A DNA stretch of 64,000 nt from Aminobacter aganoensis. Its GTDB lineage: Bacteria; Pseudomonadota; Alphaproteobacteria; Rhizobiales; Rhizobiaceae. How positions within the stretch are numbered: position 1 is the stretch's first letter; each line of letters begins with the position of its first letter. This document shows positions 1 to 9,685 of this stretch, piece after piece. Below the pieces are notes generated by a model. It saw only the letters and a program-made list of their open reading frames with translations. It was not told the DNA's origin and did no database searches. The position numbers were made by a program, and so were the translations under genes. Where the stretch lies: NCBI RefSeq assembly GCF_014206975.1, contig NZ_JACHOU010000001.1, forward strand, positions 1 to 64,000. Reading direction: 5' to 3'.

Positions 1-122
1 TGGCAGATGCCGGTCGCCTTGATCTCGACGAGCACCTCGCCCTCGCGCGGACCCTCCAGGTCCACCTCCATGATCTCGAGCGGCTTTCCGGCTCCGACGG
101 CAACTGCGGCGCGGGTTTTCAT
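1..122 (-). CDS. adhC: S-(hydroxymethyl)glutathione dehydrogenase / class III alcohol dehydrogenase, 5' end only
   Basis: Only the first 40 codons lie in the window; the gene runs off the left edge. The translation starts MKTRAAVAVGAGKPLEIMEV and continues to VEIKATGIC, the usual N-terminus of zinc-dependent class III alcohol dehydrogenases. The Cys at the cut is the first catalytic zinc ligand of the family's GICHTD motif. These enzymes oxidise the glutathione adduct of formaldehyde in the cytoplasm using NAD. The ATG is preceded on the minus strand by a GGAAC-type ribosome site. The gene diverges from dnaE. The family is clear from the N-terminus, but without the rest I cannot rule out a close paralogue of the zinc alcohol dehydrogenase superfamily. 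Confidence 0.85.
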   Translation of the reverse strand, partial: MKTRAAVAVGAGKPLEIMEVDLEGPREGEVLVEIKATGIC

Positions 123-343
123 GGCGATGTTCCTTCATGTATTTCGGGGGCAAAAATTCGGCGGCAGGGTTTCAGGTTTTGGCCGGGCGATCAACCGGGA
201 AGGCGACATCGCAAGGTGCTAAAGCGGCTTCCCCGCATCGTCCTCCACAAGGCGTTTCCGGCGTGACCCCATGCGGGATGGACACGATGGCGCCCCTGGC
301 CGAACATGCCGGCCGAAATCCTCCCTGCAAGGCAAACGATTCG

Positions 344-3300
344 ATGTCGAGTGAACGGCCCCCGCGCGATCCACTGAAGCGTGAAGCGCTAAAAGCAGAA
401 GCAAAGCCAGAGGCTTCGGCAAGGACGTTCATTCACCTGCGTGTTCATTCCGCCTATTCGTTGCTCGAAGGTGCGTTGCCGCTCGGCAAGGTCGTTGCAC
501 ATGCCGTGAAGGACGCTGCGCCGGCGATTGCGGTTGCCGACAGCAACAATCTGTTCGGCGCGCTGGAATTCGCCCAGAAGGCGACCAAGGACGGCGTGCA
601 GCCGCTGGTCGGCTGCCAGGTCGATGTCGACTTCGCCGAAAACATGGATGCCAGCCAGCGAGGGCCTGTTTTCAAGCAGGCGCTCGACCTGTTTCCCATC
701 GTGCTGATCGCCGCCACCGAGGCGGGTTATGCCAACCTCGTGCGCATCGTCAGCCGCATGTATCTGGAAACGCCCAATGGCGAACCGGTGCATGCCAAGC
801 TCGACTGGATCGAGGCACTTGCGGACGGCATCATCTGCCTGACCGGCGGGCCGCGCGGACCGGTAGGCAGCGCGATCAAGAGCGATCACCACGCCCTGGC
901 CGAAGCCCGGCTTGTCGGAATGCAGGCGACGTTCGGCGACCGGCTTTATGTCGAGCTGGAACGCCTGGCCGGCTATGATCGCGGCATCGAGGCCGCAACA
1001 ATCGACCTTGCCTACCGGCATCGCCTGCCGCTGGTTGCGACCAATGAGGCGTTTTTCCCGACCCGTGCCGACTATGAGGCCCACGACGCGCTGATCGCCA
1101 TCGCCGAGGGTTCGGTGGTTGCCGAAGACAACAGGCGTCGACTGACCGCGGACAATTTCCTCAAATCCCAGAAGGAGATGTCGGAGCTTTTTGCCGATCT
1201 GCCTGAAGCGATTGACAACACGGTCGAGATCGCCCGGCGCTGTTCGTATTATCCCAAGAACCGCAATCCGATCCTGCCGCGCTTCACCGGCGGCGACATC
1301 GCCGATGCGGATGCGGCGGTGGCGGCCGAGGCTGCGGAGCTGACCCGGCAGGCCCATGATGGCCTTGCCATGCGGCTTGAATCCCGCGGCTTGGCAGAGG
1401 GTTACACGCCGGAGCAATACAAGGAGCGTCTCGAATACGAGCTCGGCATCATCGAGCGCATGAAATTCCCCGGCTACTTCCTGATCGTTGCCGACTTCAT
1501 CAAATGGGCGAAGGTGCAGGGCATTCCGGTCGGCCCGGGCCGCGGTTCGGGCGCGGGTTCGCTCGTCGCCTATGCGCTCACCATCACCGACGTCGACCCG
1601 CTGCGGTTCTCGCTGCTGTTCGAGCGCTTCCTCAATCCCGACCGCGTCTCGATGCCCGACTTCGACATCGACTTCTGCCAGGATCGGCGCGAAGAGGTCA
1701 TCCGCTACGTCCAGGCCAAATACGGCCGCGACCAGGTTGGCCAGATCATCACCTTCGGAACGCTGCAGGCGCGCGCCGTGCTGCGCGACGTCGGCCGCGT
1801 GCTGCAGATGCCCTACGGCCAGGTCGACAAGCTCTGCAAGATGGTGCCGCAGAACCCGGCCAACCCGGTGACGCTCGGCCAGGCCATCGAGGGCGAGCCC
1901 CGCTTTGCCGAGGAAGCCGAGCGCGAACCGATCGTCCAGACGCTGCTCGACATGGCGCAGAAGCTCGAAGGCCTCTACCGCCACGCCTCGACCCATGCCG
2001 CCGGCATCGTCATCGGCGACCGGCCGTTGTCCGAACTCGTGCCGATGTACCGCGACCCGCGCTCAGACATGCCGGTCACCCAGTTCAACATGAAATATGT
2101 CGAGCAGGCCGGGCTGGTGAAGTTCGACTTCCTTGGCCTGAAGACCCTGACGGTGCTGCAGAAGGCGCTGCAGTTCATCAGCCGCCGCGGCGTTGACATC
2201 GATCTCGCGCTCATCCCGCTGGATGATCCGCTGACCTATGCCATGCTGTCGCGCGGCGAAACCGTCGGCATCTTCCAGGTTGAAAGTGCCGGCATGCGCA
2301 AGGCGCTGATCGGCATGAAGCCCGACCGCGTCGAGGACATCATCGCGCTTGTGGCGCTCTATCGCCCGGGCCCGATGGAGAACATTCCGACCTACAACAA
2401 CCGCAAGCACGGCGAGGAGGAAATCGCCTCGATCCATCCGATGATCGACCATCTGGTGAAGGAGACCCAAGGCGTCATCGTCTACCAGGAACAGGTCATG
2501 CAGATCGCGCAGGAATTGTCGGGCTACTCGCTCGGCGAAGCCGACCTTCTGCGCCGCGCCATGGGCAAGAAGATCCGCGCCGAGATGGACAAGCAGCGCG
2601 AGCGTTTCGTCACCGGTTCCATGGAAAAAGGGGTGTCCAAGCCCCAATCCAATGCCATCTTCGATCTGCTTGCCAAGTTCGCCGACTACGGCTTCAACAA
2701 GTCGCACGCCGCAGCCTACGCCATCGTTTCCTACCAGACGGCCTATCTGAAGGCGCATTATCCAGTCGAGTTCCTCGCGGCCTCGATGACCTACGATATG
2801 TCCAACACGGACAAGCTCAACGACTTCCGCCAGGACGCCATGCGTCTCGGCATCGACGTCGTGCCGCCATCGGTCATGACCAGCTTCCGCGATTTCGAGG
2901 TTGGCGAAAAGAAGATCTTCTATTCGCTCGCCGCCATCAAGGGCGTCGGCGAGGCGGCGGTCCAGCACATCGTCGCCAAGCGTACCGAGAAGCCGTTCGC
3001 CAGCCTCGCCGACTTCTGCGAGCGCATCGATCCCAAGATCGTCGGCAAGCGTGTTTTCGAAAGCCTGATCATGGCCGGTGCGTTCGATTGCTTCGGCTAC
3101 GATCGCGCAGCCCTGATGGCCGGCATCGAGCGCATGATGGGCCTGGCCTCGCTGGCGCATGAAAACGCCACGCTTGGCCAATCCGACATCTTCGGCAGCG
3201 CCTTTTCGGGGCAGGCGCCGGTGCTGCACCTGCCGCAGGCCGAGCCGTGGCTGCCAGCCGACCGTTTGCATCGCGAATTCCAGGTCGTCGGCTTCTATCT

Positions 3301-3874
3301 GTCGGCGCATCCGCTCGACGAATACAAGGCGGCGCTCGAAAAGATGCGTGTCCAGAACTGGACCGACTTCGCCGCGGCCGTGAAGCGCGGCGCAACCGCC
3401 GGCCGCCTTGCAGGCACGGTGACAACCAAGCAGGAACGCAAGACCAAGACCGGCAACAAGATGGGCGTTGTCCAGTTCTCCGACGTCTCCGGCCAATACG
3501 AATCCGTGCTGTTTTCTGAAGCGCTGGCGCAATACCGGGACCTGCTCGAGCCTGGCAAGTCGGTGGTCATCACGGTCGCTGCCGAAGACCGCCCGGAGGG
3601 TGTCAGCCTGCGCATCCAGACCGTGCAGTCGCTGGAAGACGAGGCCAGTCGGGTGCAGAAGACGCTGCGCATCTTCGTGCGCGATGCAACGCCGCTCAAC
3701 ACCCTGTCCAACCACCTGACGGTGCGAGGCGAGGGCGAGGTCAGCTTCATCGTGCTCAAGGGCGAGGCGCAGGGCGAGATCGAGATCGAGTTGCGCGAGC
3801 GCTATCGCATCACGCCGTCCATCGCCTCCGCCATGCGGGCGGTGCCTGGCGTGGTCGAAGTCGAATTGGTCTAG
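344..3874 (+). CDS. dnaE: DNA polymerase III alpha subunit, DnaE1 type
   Basis: The 1176-residue product is the replicative polymerase catalytic subunit, close to the usual DnaE length of about 1160. A PHP domain begins near residue 29 with IHLRVHSAYSLLEGA. The polymerase core carries the metal-binding PDFDIDF motif near residues 438-444. Helix-hairpin-helix and OB-fold segments follow toward the C-terminus (KTKTGNKMGVVQFSD). The frame is open upstream to 137, but I chose the ATG at 344 because translation before it is compositionally unlike DnaE and the product then starts just before the PHP domain. It diverges from adhC. It lacks the shorter DnaE2/ImuC architecture and no imuA or imuB lies next to it, so it should be the essential replicase. 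Confidence 0.95.
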   Translation: MSSERPPRDPLKREALKAEAKPEASARTFIHLRVHSAYSLLEGALPLGKVVAHAVKDAAPAIAVADSNNLFGALEFAQKATKDGVQPLVGCQVDVDFAENMDASQRGPVFKQALDLFPIVLIAATEAGYANLVRIVSRMYLETPNGEPVHAKLDWIEALADGIICLTGGPRGPVGSAIKSDHHALAEARLVGMQATFGDRLYVELERLAGYDRGIEAATIDLAYRHRLPLVATNEAFFPTRADYEAHDALIAIAEGSVVAEDNRRRLTADNFLKSQKEMSELFADLPEAIDNTVEIARRCSYYPKNRNPILPRFTGGDIADADAAVAAEAAELTRQAHDGLAMRLESRGLAEGYTPEQYKERLEYELGIIERMKFPGYFLIVADFIKWAKVQGIPVGPGRGSGAGSLVAYALTITDVDPLRFSLLFERFLNPDRVSMPDFDIDFCQDRREEVIRYVQAKYGRDQVGQIITFGTLQARAVLRDVGRVLQMPYGQVDKLCKMVPQNPANPVTLGQAIEGEPRFAEEAEREPIVQTLLDMAQKLEGLYRHASTHAAGIVIGDRPLSELVPMYRDPRSDMPVTQFNMKYVEQAGLVKFDFLGLKTLTVLQKALQFISRRGVDIDLALIPLDDPLTYAMLSRGETVGIFQVESAGMRKALIGMKPDRVEDIIALVALYRPGPMENIPTYNNRKHGEEEIASIHPMIDHLVKETQGVIVYQEQVMQIAQELSGYSLGEADLLRRAMGKKIRAEMDKQRERFVTGSMEKGVSKPQSNAIFDLLAKFADYGFNKSHAAAYAIVSYQTAYLKAHYPVEFLAASMTYDMSNTDKLNDFRQDAMRLGIDVVPPSVMTSFRDFEVGEKKIFYSLAAIKGVGEAAVQHIVAKRTEKPFASLADFCERIDPKIVGKRVFESLIMAGAFDCFGYDRAALMAGIERMMGLASLAHENATLGQSDIFGSAFSGQAPVLHLPQAEPWLPADRLHREFQVVGFYLSAHPLDEYKAALEKMRVQNWTDFAAAVKRGATAGRLAGTVTTKQERKTKTGNKMGVVQFSDVSGQYESVLFSEALAQYRDLLEPGKSVVITVAAEDRPEGVSLRIQTVQSLEDEASRVQKTLRIFVRDATPLNTLSNHLTVRGEGEVSFIVLKGEAQGEIEIELRERYRITPSIASAMRAVPGVVEVELV

Positions 3875-4041
3875 GTGTCGCGCTTGGTACCGGCACGCCG
3901 AATTGCGGCGTGTTGCGGCGGACAATCCCAGCTGGTAATTTAGGTGGCGCTCACATGTAGTGCGTGCCGCTTCTGGGCATGCGCAATCCAGCTTCAATCG
4001 CTTTGATTTCAGGATCGCACCAGGCACTTGAAGGCTTCGTC

Positions 4042-5052
4042 ATGGACGAGAAGGCCGCCGCATCAGAGCTCATGCAGATGGTGAATGGGTACCAGGTATC
4101 CCAGGCGATCTGCGTTGCGGCAACGCTTGGCGTTGCCGACCACCTGGCCAACGGGCCGCGCACAAGCGACGATCTCGCGGCAGCCACATCGTCACACCCG
4201 CAGTCGTTCTACCGGCTTCTGCGTGCGCTGGCGTCGGTTGGCGTGCTGCACGAAGGCGACGCGCGCCAGTTTTCACTCACCAGCCTTGGCGCAGGTCTGC
4301 GTTCCGATGCCGAGCACTCCGTCGGAGCGTGGGCGCGCATGGTCGGGCGAGCCTATTATCGCGATGCGTGGAGCGAACTGCTGCACAGCGTGCGCACCGG
4401 CGAGAATGCCTTCGCCCACGTCCATGGGACAGGCGTCTGGCAGTATCGCATCGAGCATCCAGAGGAATCCCTGATCTTCGACCGGGCGATGTCGTCCTTC
4501 GTGCCTGCCGTCGCCGCGGCCGTCCTGGCTGCATACGATTTCAGCAGGTTCGAGATCTTGATGGACGTCGGCGGCGGGCAGGGCGCGCTGCTGGCCGCCA
4601 TATTGGCTCGCAACCCGTCGCAGCGGGGCATCCTGTTCGACCAGCCGCAGGTGGTGGAGGGCGCGGGGCCGGTGCTGCAGGCAGCGTCGGTGGCCGAACG
4701 CTGCCAGGTGATCGGCGGCGACTTCTTCCGCGCCGTGCCCGAGGGGGCCGACGCGCATGTGTTGAAATGGATCCTGCATGACTGGGACGACGAACGCTCG
4801 ATAGCCATCCTGAAAAGCTGCCGCAGGGCGATCAGGCCTGGCGGCAGGCTGGTCGTGCTGGACGCGGTGCTGGCACCGCCCAACGAAGGCGCGCGCGCCA
4901 AGTTCGCCGACCTCAACATGCTGGCAGTGCCCGGCGGGCAGGAGCGGACCGAAGACGAGTTCGCAGGTCTCTTCGCTGCCTCCGGCTTCCGTTTGACGAA
5001 CATCGTCGACGCCGGGCCGCGCATCAGCCTCATCGAGGGCAAGCCAATCTGA
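4042..5052 (+). CDS. SAM-dependent O-methyltransferase, family 2 (dimerisation-domain type)
   Basis: The 336-residue protein resembles the plant/hydroxyneurosporene-type family 2 methyltransferases. An N-terminal winged-helix dimerisation domain (QVSQAICVAATLGVADHL) is followed by a Rossmann SAM-binding fold with MDVGGGQGALLAAI and the family motif LKWILHDWDDE, whose His is the general base in characterised members. The C-terminus has RPGGRLVVLD. The ATG at 4042 has a GAAGG ribosome site seven bases upstream; an earlier in-frame start at 3964 would add 26 unrelated residues. The substrate cannot be inferred. It stands alone between dnaE and the convergent dinB, with only eight bases between the two stop codons. 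Confidence 0.8.
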   Translation: MDEKAAASELMQMVNGYQVSQAICVAATLGVADHLANGPRTSDDLAAATSSHPQSFYRLLRALASVGVLHEGDARQFSLTSLGAGLRSDAEHSVGAWARMVGRAYYRDAWSELLHSVRTGENAFAHVHGTGVWQYRIEHPEESLIFDRAMSSFVPAVAAAVLAAYDFSRFEILMDVGGGQGALLAAILARNPSQRGILFDQPQVVEGAGPVLQAASVAERCQVIGGDFFRAVPEGADAHVLKWILHDWDDERSIAILKSCRRAIRPGGRLVVLDAVLAPPNEGARAKFADLNMLAVPGGQERTEDEFAGLFAASGFRLTNIVDAGPRISLIEGKPI

Positions 5053-5060
5053 AGGGCAGC

Positions 5061-6371
5061 TCAGTCGTCCAGCGGTTCCGGCGGGCGGGTGTTGCGGCCC
5101 TTGCCGAATGTGTAGCCGGTCTCGACGGCTTGCCTGCCGAACTTGCCGCGCAGCACGTCGATGGCACCTTCCGCAAGTGCGCGCTTGCGTGACTGGACAT
5201 CGACCAGGTCGGGCGGATCGGCGCGTCCGTCGTCCGACAGGTCGCTGACGCCGATGCCGAGCAGGCGGTATTTGGTGCCATCGGTTTCCCTGGCCAGCAA
5301 TTGCATGCCGGTCTGGAAGATGCGGTCGGCGAGCCTTGTCGGATCTGCAAGCTGCCGGTTGCGGGTCTTGGTCTTGAAATCCTGCGTCTTGAGCTTCAGC
5401 ACGACGGTCCGGCCCGCGATTCCCGCTTTCTTCAGCCGCGCCGACACCTTCTCCGACAAGGCGCGCAGGACCGGCACGAGGTCGGCCGACGTCCCGAGAT
5501 CGGTGTCGAAAGTCGTCTCCGCCGAGACGCTCTTTGCCTCGTGCTCCGGCGACACCTGGCGGTCGTCCTGGCCGCGTGACAGGTGGTAGAGCCGGCTGCC
5601 CATGGTGCCGTAGCGCCGCATCAGGTCGCCGCGATCCATCCGCTGGAGCTGGCCGATGCTGCGGATGCCATCGTGTTCGAGCGTTGCCGCAAAGGCCTTG
5701 CCGACGCCCCAGATCATCGTCACGGGCTGTTGCGCCAGGAAACCCACTGCCTCTGCCTCGCCGATGACGGCAAAGCCGCGCGGCTTGCGGAAGTCGGAGG
5801 CGATCTTTGCCAGGAACTTGCAGTAGGACAGTCCTGCCGAGACTGTGATGCCGATCTCCTTTTCAACGGCGGCTGCGAATCGGGCCAGCACCAGGGCCGG
5901 CGGCAGTCCGTGCAAGCGCTCGGTGCCGTCGAGATCGAGAAACGCCTCGTCGATGGAGATCGGCTCGACCAGCGGCGTCAGCGCCTGCATCATCGCACGC
6001 ACCTCGCGGCCGACACGGACGTATTTCTCCATGTCGGGCTTGACGACCACCGCTTCCGGACAGGCTTCGAGCGCCTTGAACATCGGCATCGCCGAGCGCA
6101 CGCCATGGATGCGGGCGATGTAGCAGGCTGTCGAAACCACGCCGCGCTTGCCGCCGCCGATGATGACGGGTTTGTCCTTCAGGTCGGGGTTGTCGCGCTT
6201 TTCCACGGCGGCATAGAAGGCGTCGCAGTCGATGTGGGCGAGATGCAGCTTGTAGAGTTCGGCATGGCGCAACAGCCGAGGGCTGCCGCAGGCATGGCAA
6301 CGCGGGCCCGTGCCGCGCTGAAGGCCAAGGCAGTCGCGGCAGAAACCGTGGCTGGGATCGTTGACAGGCAT
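5061..6371 (-). CDS. dinB: DNA polymerase IV with N-terminal zinc-ribbon extension
   Basis: This Y-family translesion polymerase has 436 residues. The catalytic domain begins with [16 protein letters not shown] and includes [12 protein letters not shown], the SIDE motif holding the metal-binding acidic residues; helix-hairpin-helix and little-finger segments follow. In front of it lies an extension with Cys11, Cys14, Cys25 and Cys28 in a CxxC-x10-CxxC arrangement, likely a small zinc ribbon. The start at 6371 is preferred because a LexA-type box lies directly upstream and would overlap longer N-termini. The extension is known in rhizobial DinB proteins but its role is unclear. The final residues do not show an obvious QxLF-type clamp motif that I would rely on. 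Expression should be SOS-induced. Confidence 0.93.
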   Translation of the reverse strand: MPVNDPSHGFCRDCLGLQRGTGPRCHACGSPRLLRHAELYKLHLAHIDCDAFYAAVEKRDNPDLKDKPVIIGGGKRGVVSTACYIARIHGVRSAMPMFKALEACPEAVVVKPDMEKYVRVGREVRAMMQALTPLVEPISIDEAFLDLDGTERLHGLPPALVLARFAAAVEKEIGITVSAGLSYCKFLAKIASDFRKPRGFAVIGEAEAVGFLAQQPVTMIWGVGKAFAATLEHDGIRSIGQLQRMDRGDLMRRYGTMGSRLYHLSRGQDDRQVSPEHEAKSVSAETTFDTDLGTSADLVPVLRALSEKVSARLKKAGIAGRTVVLKLKTQDFKTKTRNRQLADPTRLADRIFQTGMQLLARETDGTKYRLLGIGVSDLSDDGRADPPDLVDVQSRKRALAEGAIDVLRGKFGRQAVETGYTFGKGRNTRPPEPLDD

Positions 6372-6383
6372 CGCCTTCACTGC

Positions 6384-6398
6384 GAACATAAAGAGAAC
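6384..6398 (-). promoter_or_regulatory. LexA (SOS) box upstream of dinB
   Basis: The minus strand reads GTTC-TCTTTAT-GTTC, a perfect GTTC-N7-GTTC, which is the LexA operator form of alphaproteobacteria. It ends 13 bases upstream of the dinB ATG, in the short divergent space shared with the GNAT gene. Assignment is by motif and context only. Confidence 0.8.
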
Positions 6399-6455
6399 GA
6401 AGGCGATTTTATGCCAGCCGCTGTGCCGCGACAAGGCTGCGCGACGGAGCTATCC

Positions 6456-7031
6456 ATGACTGATGCCATCTTGCCGCTGACGCCTGATCTGTGGCCGCAT
6501 TTCGAAGATCTGTTCGGCAAGCAGGGCGCTTGCTACGGCTGCTGGTGTACCTATTTCCGGTTGCCGCCGGCGGCCCGCCGCGCAAGCAATCGCGAGCGCA
6601 ACAAGGACCACATCAGGGCGCGCATCGAGGTAGGGCCGCCGCCGGGCTTGCTTGCCTTGGAGGCCGGGCAGGCGACAGGCTGGATGCAGATCGGCCCGCG
6701 CGCCGACGTGCCCGAGTTCAACAATGCGGGCAGGGGTTCCGCTCCTCTCGATCCCGGTGATGCCGCTGACCCCGGCGTTTGGGCGATCTCGTGCTTTTTC
6801 ATCCGCAACAAGGCGCGCGGCCGGGGGCTGACCCACCAAATGGTCGGTGCCGGCATCGACTTCGCGCGCCGGTGCGGTGCCCGGCGGCTGGAGGCATGCC
6901 CGATGGACCAGTCGAAGGATTCGCGCTCGGTCGGCCTTTTCGTCGGCTCGACAAGGGTGTTCGAGCAGGCAGGCTTTCGGCGGGCGGCCGAGCGCAAGCC
7001 CGGCCGACCGCTGATGCAACTGGAGCTCTGA
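6456..7031 (+). CDS. GNAT family N-acetyltransferase with N-terminal CYGCWC motif
   Basis: The 191-residue product has a GNAT C-terminal half: the segment CFFIRNKARGRGLTHQMV matches the acetyl-CoA pyrophosphate loop (R-x-x-G-x-G/A type), followed by a helix and the final RRLEACPMD strand. The N-terminus carries a cysteine cluster, CYGCWCTYFRLP, seen in a subfamily of uncharacterised GNATs. Substrate unknown. The ATG at 6456 gives a normal-length protein; open frame extending far upstream is antisense to dinB and not coding. It diverges from dinB and shares its 84-base promoter region, so some SOS effect on it is possible. It ends five bases short of the convergent DUF924 gene. Confidence 0.75.
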   Translation: MTDAILPLTPDLWPHFEDLFGKQGACYGCWCTYFRLPPAARRASNRERNKDHIRARIEVGPPPGLLALEAGQATGWMQIGPRADVPEFNNAGRGSAPLDPGDAADPGVWAISCFFIRNKARGRGLTHQMVGAGIDFARRCGARRLEACPMDQSKDSRSVGLFVGSTRVFEQAGFRRAAERKPGRPLMQLEL

Positions 7032-7036
7032 GGCGC

Positions 7037-7582
7037 TCAGCCGGAAAAGCCGCCGCTTTCGAGGAACGCCAGTTCCTGCTCGCTCGACTCGCGCCCGAGG
7101 ATGAAGTTGCGGTGCGGGAATCGGCCGAAACGCGCGACGATGTCGCGATGGCCAATGGCGTGCTTCAGGTAGTCGCCACCAAGGGCGGTCGAGCGTTCGA
7201 GCGGGATGTCGTGGTCGGCCAGCGTTTCCGAGTGCGAGAACGGCAGGTAGAAAAACACGCGGATCGGTCCTTCGGTGGCCATGTCATGGCCGTCGTCGAT
7301 GACCTTGCGGGCGAAATATCGGGCAAGCGGATCGGTGGCATACATGTGGCCGCTGCCGCGGAAACAATTGCGCGGAAACTGGTCGAGCAGGATCATCAGC
7401 GCCAGCGCCCCTTCGGGGTCGCTGGCCCAATGGTCGCACTGGCGCTTGGCGGCAGCCATGTGCAGGTCGCCGAAACGGCTGCGGAACCGGTCGTCGAACA
7501 TATCGTCCTTGCGAAACCAGCCTTCGGGGCCGGCTTCGCGCCAATAGGCGACGACTTCGGTTGCGCGCTGCCTGTCCATCAT
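7037..7582 (-). CDS. DUF924 family protein
   Basis: The product is 181 residues from the ATG chosen here. Family features are the early VVAYWREAGPEGWF, the strongly conserved LILLDQFPRN-type motif (seen as MILLDQFPRNCFRG) and the later FFYLPFSHSE. DUF924 proteins are small all-helical soluble proteins of unknown function with a TPR-like fold. A TTG start overlapping the upstream gene's stop (TTGA) would add two residues. The upstream antiporter ends two bases before this ATG, so the two are probably cotranscribed and translationally coupled. No function should be inferred beyond the family. Confidence 0.8.
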   Translation of the reverse strand: MMDRQRATEVVAYWREAGPEGWFRKDDMFDDRFRSRFGDLHMAAAKRQCDHWASDPEGALALMILLDQFPRNCFRGSGHMYATDPLARYFARKVIDDGHDMATEGPIRVFFYLPFSHSETLADHDIPLERSTALGGDYLKHAIGHRDIVARFGRFPHRNFILGRESSEQELAFLESGGFSG

Positions 7583-7584
7583 GA

Positions 7585-9441
7585 TCAATTCCTTTCCGTC
7601 TGTTCGGCCGTCTTCCTGGCGATGACGCTTGCCGCTTCCTCGTTGAGTGCCTTGGCGGCACGGCGCGGTGGCGTCAGCGGCGTCGGCACCGGGCCCGGTA
7701 TGTTGCCCTGCAGATAGTTTCCGCCGGACCGGATGTCACCGGCGAACTGCATCTCCAGTCGCGCCGCATCTCGATTGCGCACTTCTTCGATCACTTCGGC
7801 GACTTCGTCGGGATCCTCGCCGAGCTTTTCAAGCGTGGAGCCGCCGAACAGCAGCGCCGATTCGAATGTCTCGCGCAGCTGGAAATCGACGCCGGCGCGA
7901 ATGAGCTCGATCGCCGTGCCGCGGTCGTAGGCTCGCGCCAGCACGGGTATCAGCGGGAATTCGGCCCTGAGGTGCCCGGCGATGCGGACAGCCACATCTG
8001 CCTTGTCGACGCAGATCAGCACCGCTCGGGCGCGTCCAGCACCAGCGGCATGCAGGATGTCGAGCCTGGTACCGTCCCCGTAATAGACCTTGAAGCCGAA
8101 ATCGGCCGCCGCCTGGATCATTTCGACATCGTTGTCGATGATCGAGACATCGACGCCGCGCAGCAGGAGCGGCTGGCTGGCGATCTGGCCGAATCGCCCG
8201 AAGCCGATGACCAGTACCGTGCCGCTCAGTTCCGCCGCCACGTCGACGTCTTCGAGCGACTGCTCGTCCTTTGGCGTGAAGCGGCGCAGCACCATGATCG
8301 CCAGCGGCGTCAGCACCATGGAGATGATGATGATCGCTGTGAGGATGGCGTTGGATTCGCCGTCGATGATGCCGACGGCGAGGGCAGACGAATAGAGCAC
8401 GAAGGCGAATTCGCCGCCTTGCGCCATGACCACCGCGCGCTCCAGGGCCTCGCGATGTCCGGAGCGCAGGCAGCGCGCCACGACGTAGATGCCGATGCCC
8501 TTCGCCAGCATGTAGACGACGACGTAGAAGGCGATCATCTGCCAGTTGGCCGCCACCACCAGCAGGTCGAGCGACATGCCGACTGCGATGAAGAACATGC
8601 CGAGCAGGATACCGCGGAAGGGCTCGACGTCGGCTTCGAGCTGGTGCCGGAAGGTCGATTCGGAAAGCAGCACGCCTGCGAGGAACGCGCCCATCGCCAT
8701 GGAGAGGCCGCCAAGTTGCATCGCGAGTGCCGATCCAAGCACGACCAGCAGTGCGGCGGCGGTCATCACCTCGCGGGCACGCGAATCGGCAAGGACACGA
8801 AACAGCGGGTTGAGCAGGTAGCGGCCGGCCAGCACCAGGCCGGTGATGGAGGCGATGCCGATGCCGATGTCAGTCAGCCGGCTCGCCCAGCCGGCATCGG
8901 CCTCGCCGGCCGAAACCGGGGCGAGGAACGCGACGAGCGCCAGCAGCGGGACGATGGCGAGATCCTCCAACAGCAGGATCGACACCATGCGCTGGCCTTT
9001 GGGCGTCGACATCTCGCCGCGCTCTTCGAGCAGTTGCATGACGATCGCCGTGGAGGTCAGGACGAAGCCGGCACCGGCGACGAAGGATTGCGCAACGGAA
9101 AACCCTGTCGCCAGCCCGATCGATGTCAGCAGCAGGGCGCAAAGGCCGACCTGGAATGCGCCAAGGCCGAAGATCTCTCGGCGCAGGCCCCACAGCCGCG
9201 ACGGCTGCATCTCGAGACCGATGATGAACAGGAACATCACCACGCCGAGCTCGGCGACATGCAGGATGGTCTCCGCCTCGGAGAACACGCCGATGCCGAA
9301 CGGGCCGATGATGACGCCGGCAGTGAGGTAGCCTAGGATCGAGCCGAGGCCGATGCGCTTGAATATGGGGACTGCGACGACGCCCGCGGCCAGCAACGCC
9401 ACAACCGGTATCAGATCGACGCCCGTAGTCTCTGCCGCCAT
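7585..9441 (-). CDS. CPA2-family monovalent cation:proton antiporter with TrkA-N domain (Kef type)
   Basis: The 618-residue protein has about twelve hydrophobic segments over its first 380 residues (Na_H_Exchanger domain), including GYLTAGVIIGPFGIG and FLFIIGLEMQPSRLW, typical of KefB/KefC/YbaL proteins. A soluble RCK/TrkA-N Rossmann domain follows, with VLVIGFGRFGQIASQPLL binding a nucleotide. Proteins of this class exchange K+ for H+ at the inner membrane and respond to nucleotide or, in true KefB/C, glutathione adducts. The N-terminal half is intact. No KefF/G quinone oxidoreductase partner is adjacent; the downstream gene is DUF924. I leave the symbol blank because KefB, KefC and YbaL cannot be separated by inspection. 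Confidence 0.88.
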   Translation of the reverse strand: MAAETTGVDLIPVVALLAAGVVAVPIFKRIGLGSILGYLTAGVIIGPFGIGVFSEAETILHVAELGVVMFLFIIGLEMQPSRLWGLRREIFGLGAFQVGLCALLLTSIGLATGFSVAQSFVAGAGFVLTSTAIVMQLLEERGEMSTPKGQRMVSILLLEDLAIVPLLALVAFLAPVSAGEADAGWASRLTDIGIGIASITGLVLAGRYLLNPLFRVLADSRAREVMTAAALLVVLGSALAMQLGGLSMAMGAFLAGVLLSESTFRHQLEADVEPFRGILLGMFFIAVGMSLDLLVVAANWQMIAFYVVVYMLAKGIGIYVVARCLRSGHREALERAVVMAQGGEFAFVLYSSALAVGIIDGESNAILTAIIIISMVLTPLAIMVLRRFTPKDEQSLEDVDVAAELSGTVLVIGFGRFGQIASQPLLLRGVDVSIIDNDVEMIQAAADFGFKVYYGDGTRLDILHAAGAGRARAVLICVDKADVAVRIAGHLRAEFPLIPVLARAYDRGTAIELIRAGVDFQLRETFESALLFGGSTLEKLGEDPDEVAEVIEEVRNRDAARLEMQFAGDIRSGGNYLQGNIPGPVPTPLTPPRRAAKALNEEAASVIARKTAEQTERN

Positions 9442-9685
9442 GCGCTATGTCGATCCTTTGTTTGCGGAGCAAGCCGCTTGAGGGGAAGTTCAAGATAGGT
9501 GGTTCGTGCGCCGCCGAACAGCCCGGCTGATCGATCGAAATTTCCATGCGGGCGAGACGCACGCGCTGGCCCTACAACCTGCCATTGCGTGTGACATGTC
9601 ATGACGTTAAGGGCGATGTCGTTTCGACCTGCGGGGGGTTGAACTGCCGCCGGCATTTCCTGCCGGCTACGAGGAGAGGACTGAC

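Noticed and set aside
389-1996. Long open frame antisense to dnaE (535 codons)
   Set aside because: Product is His/Arg/Asp-rich without recognisable domains, typical of antisense frames in GC-rich genes; dnaE is clear.
3894-3912. 7-bp hairpin after dnaE as a terminator
   Set aside because: No T-run on either side; stem weak.
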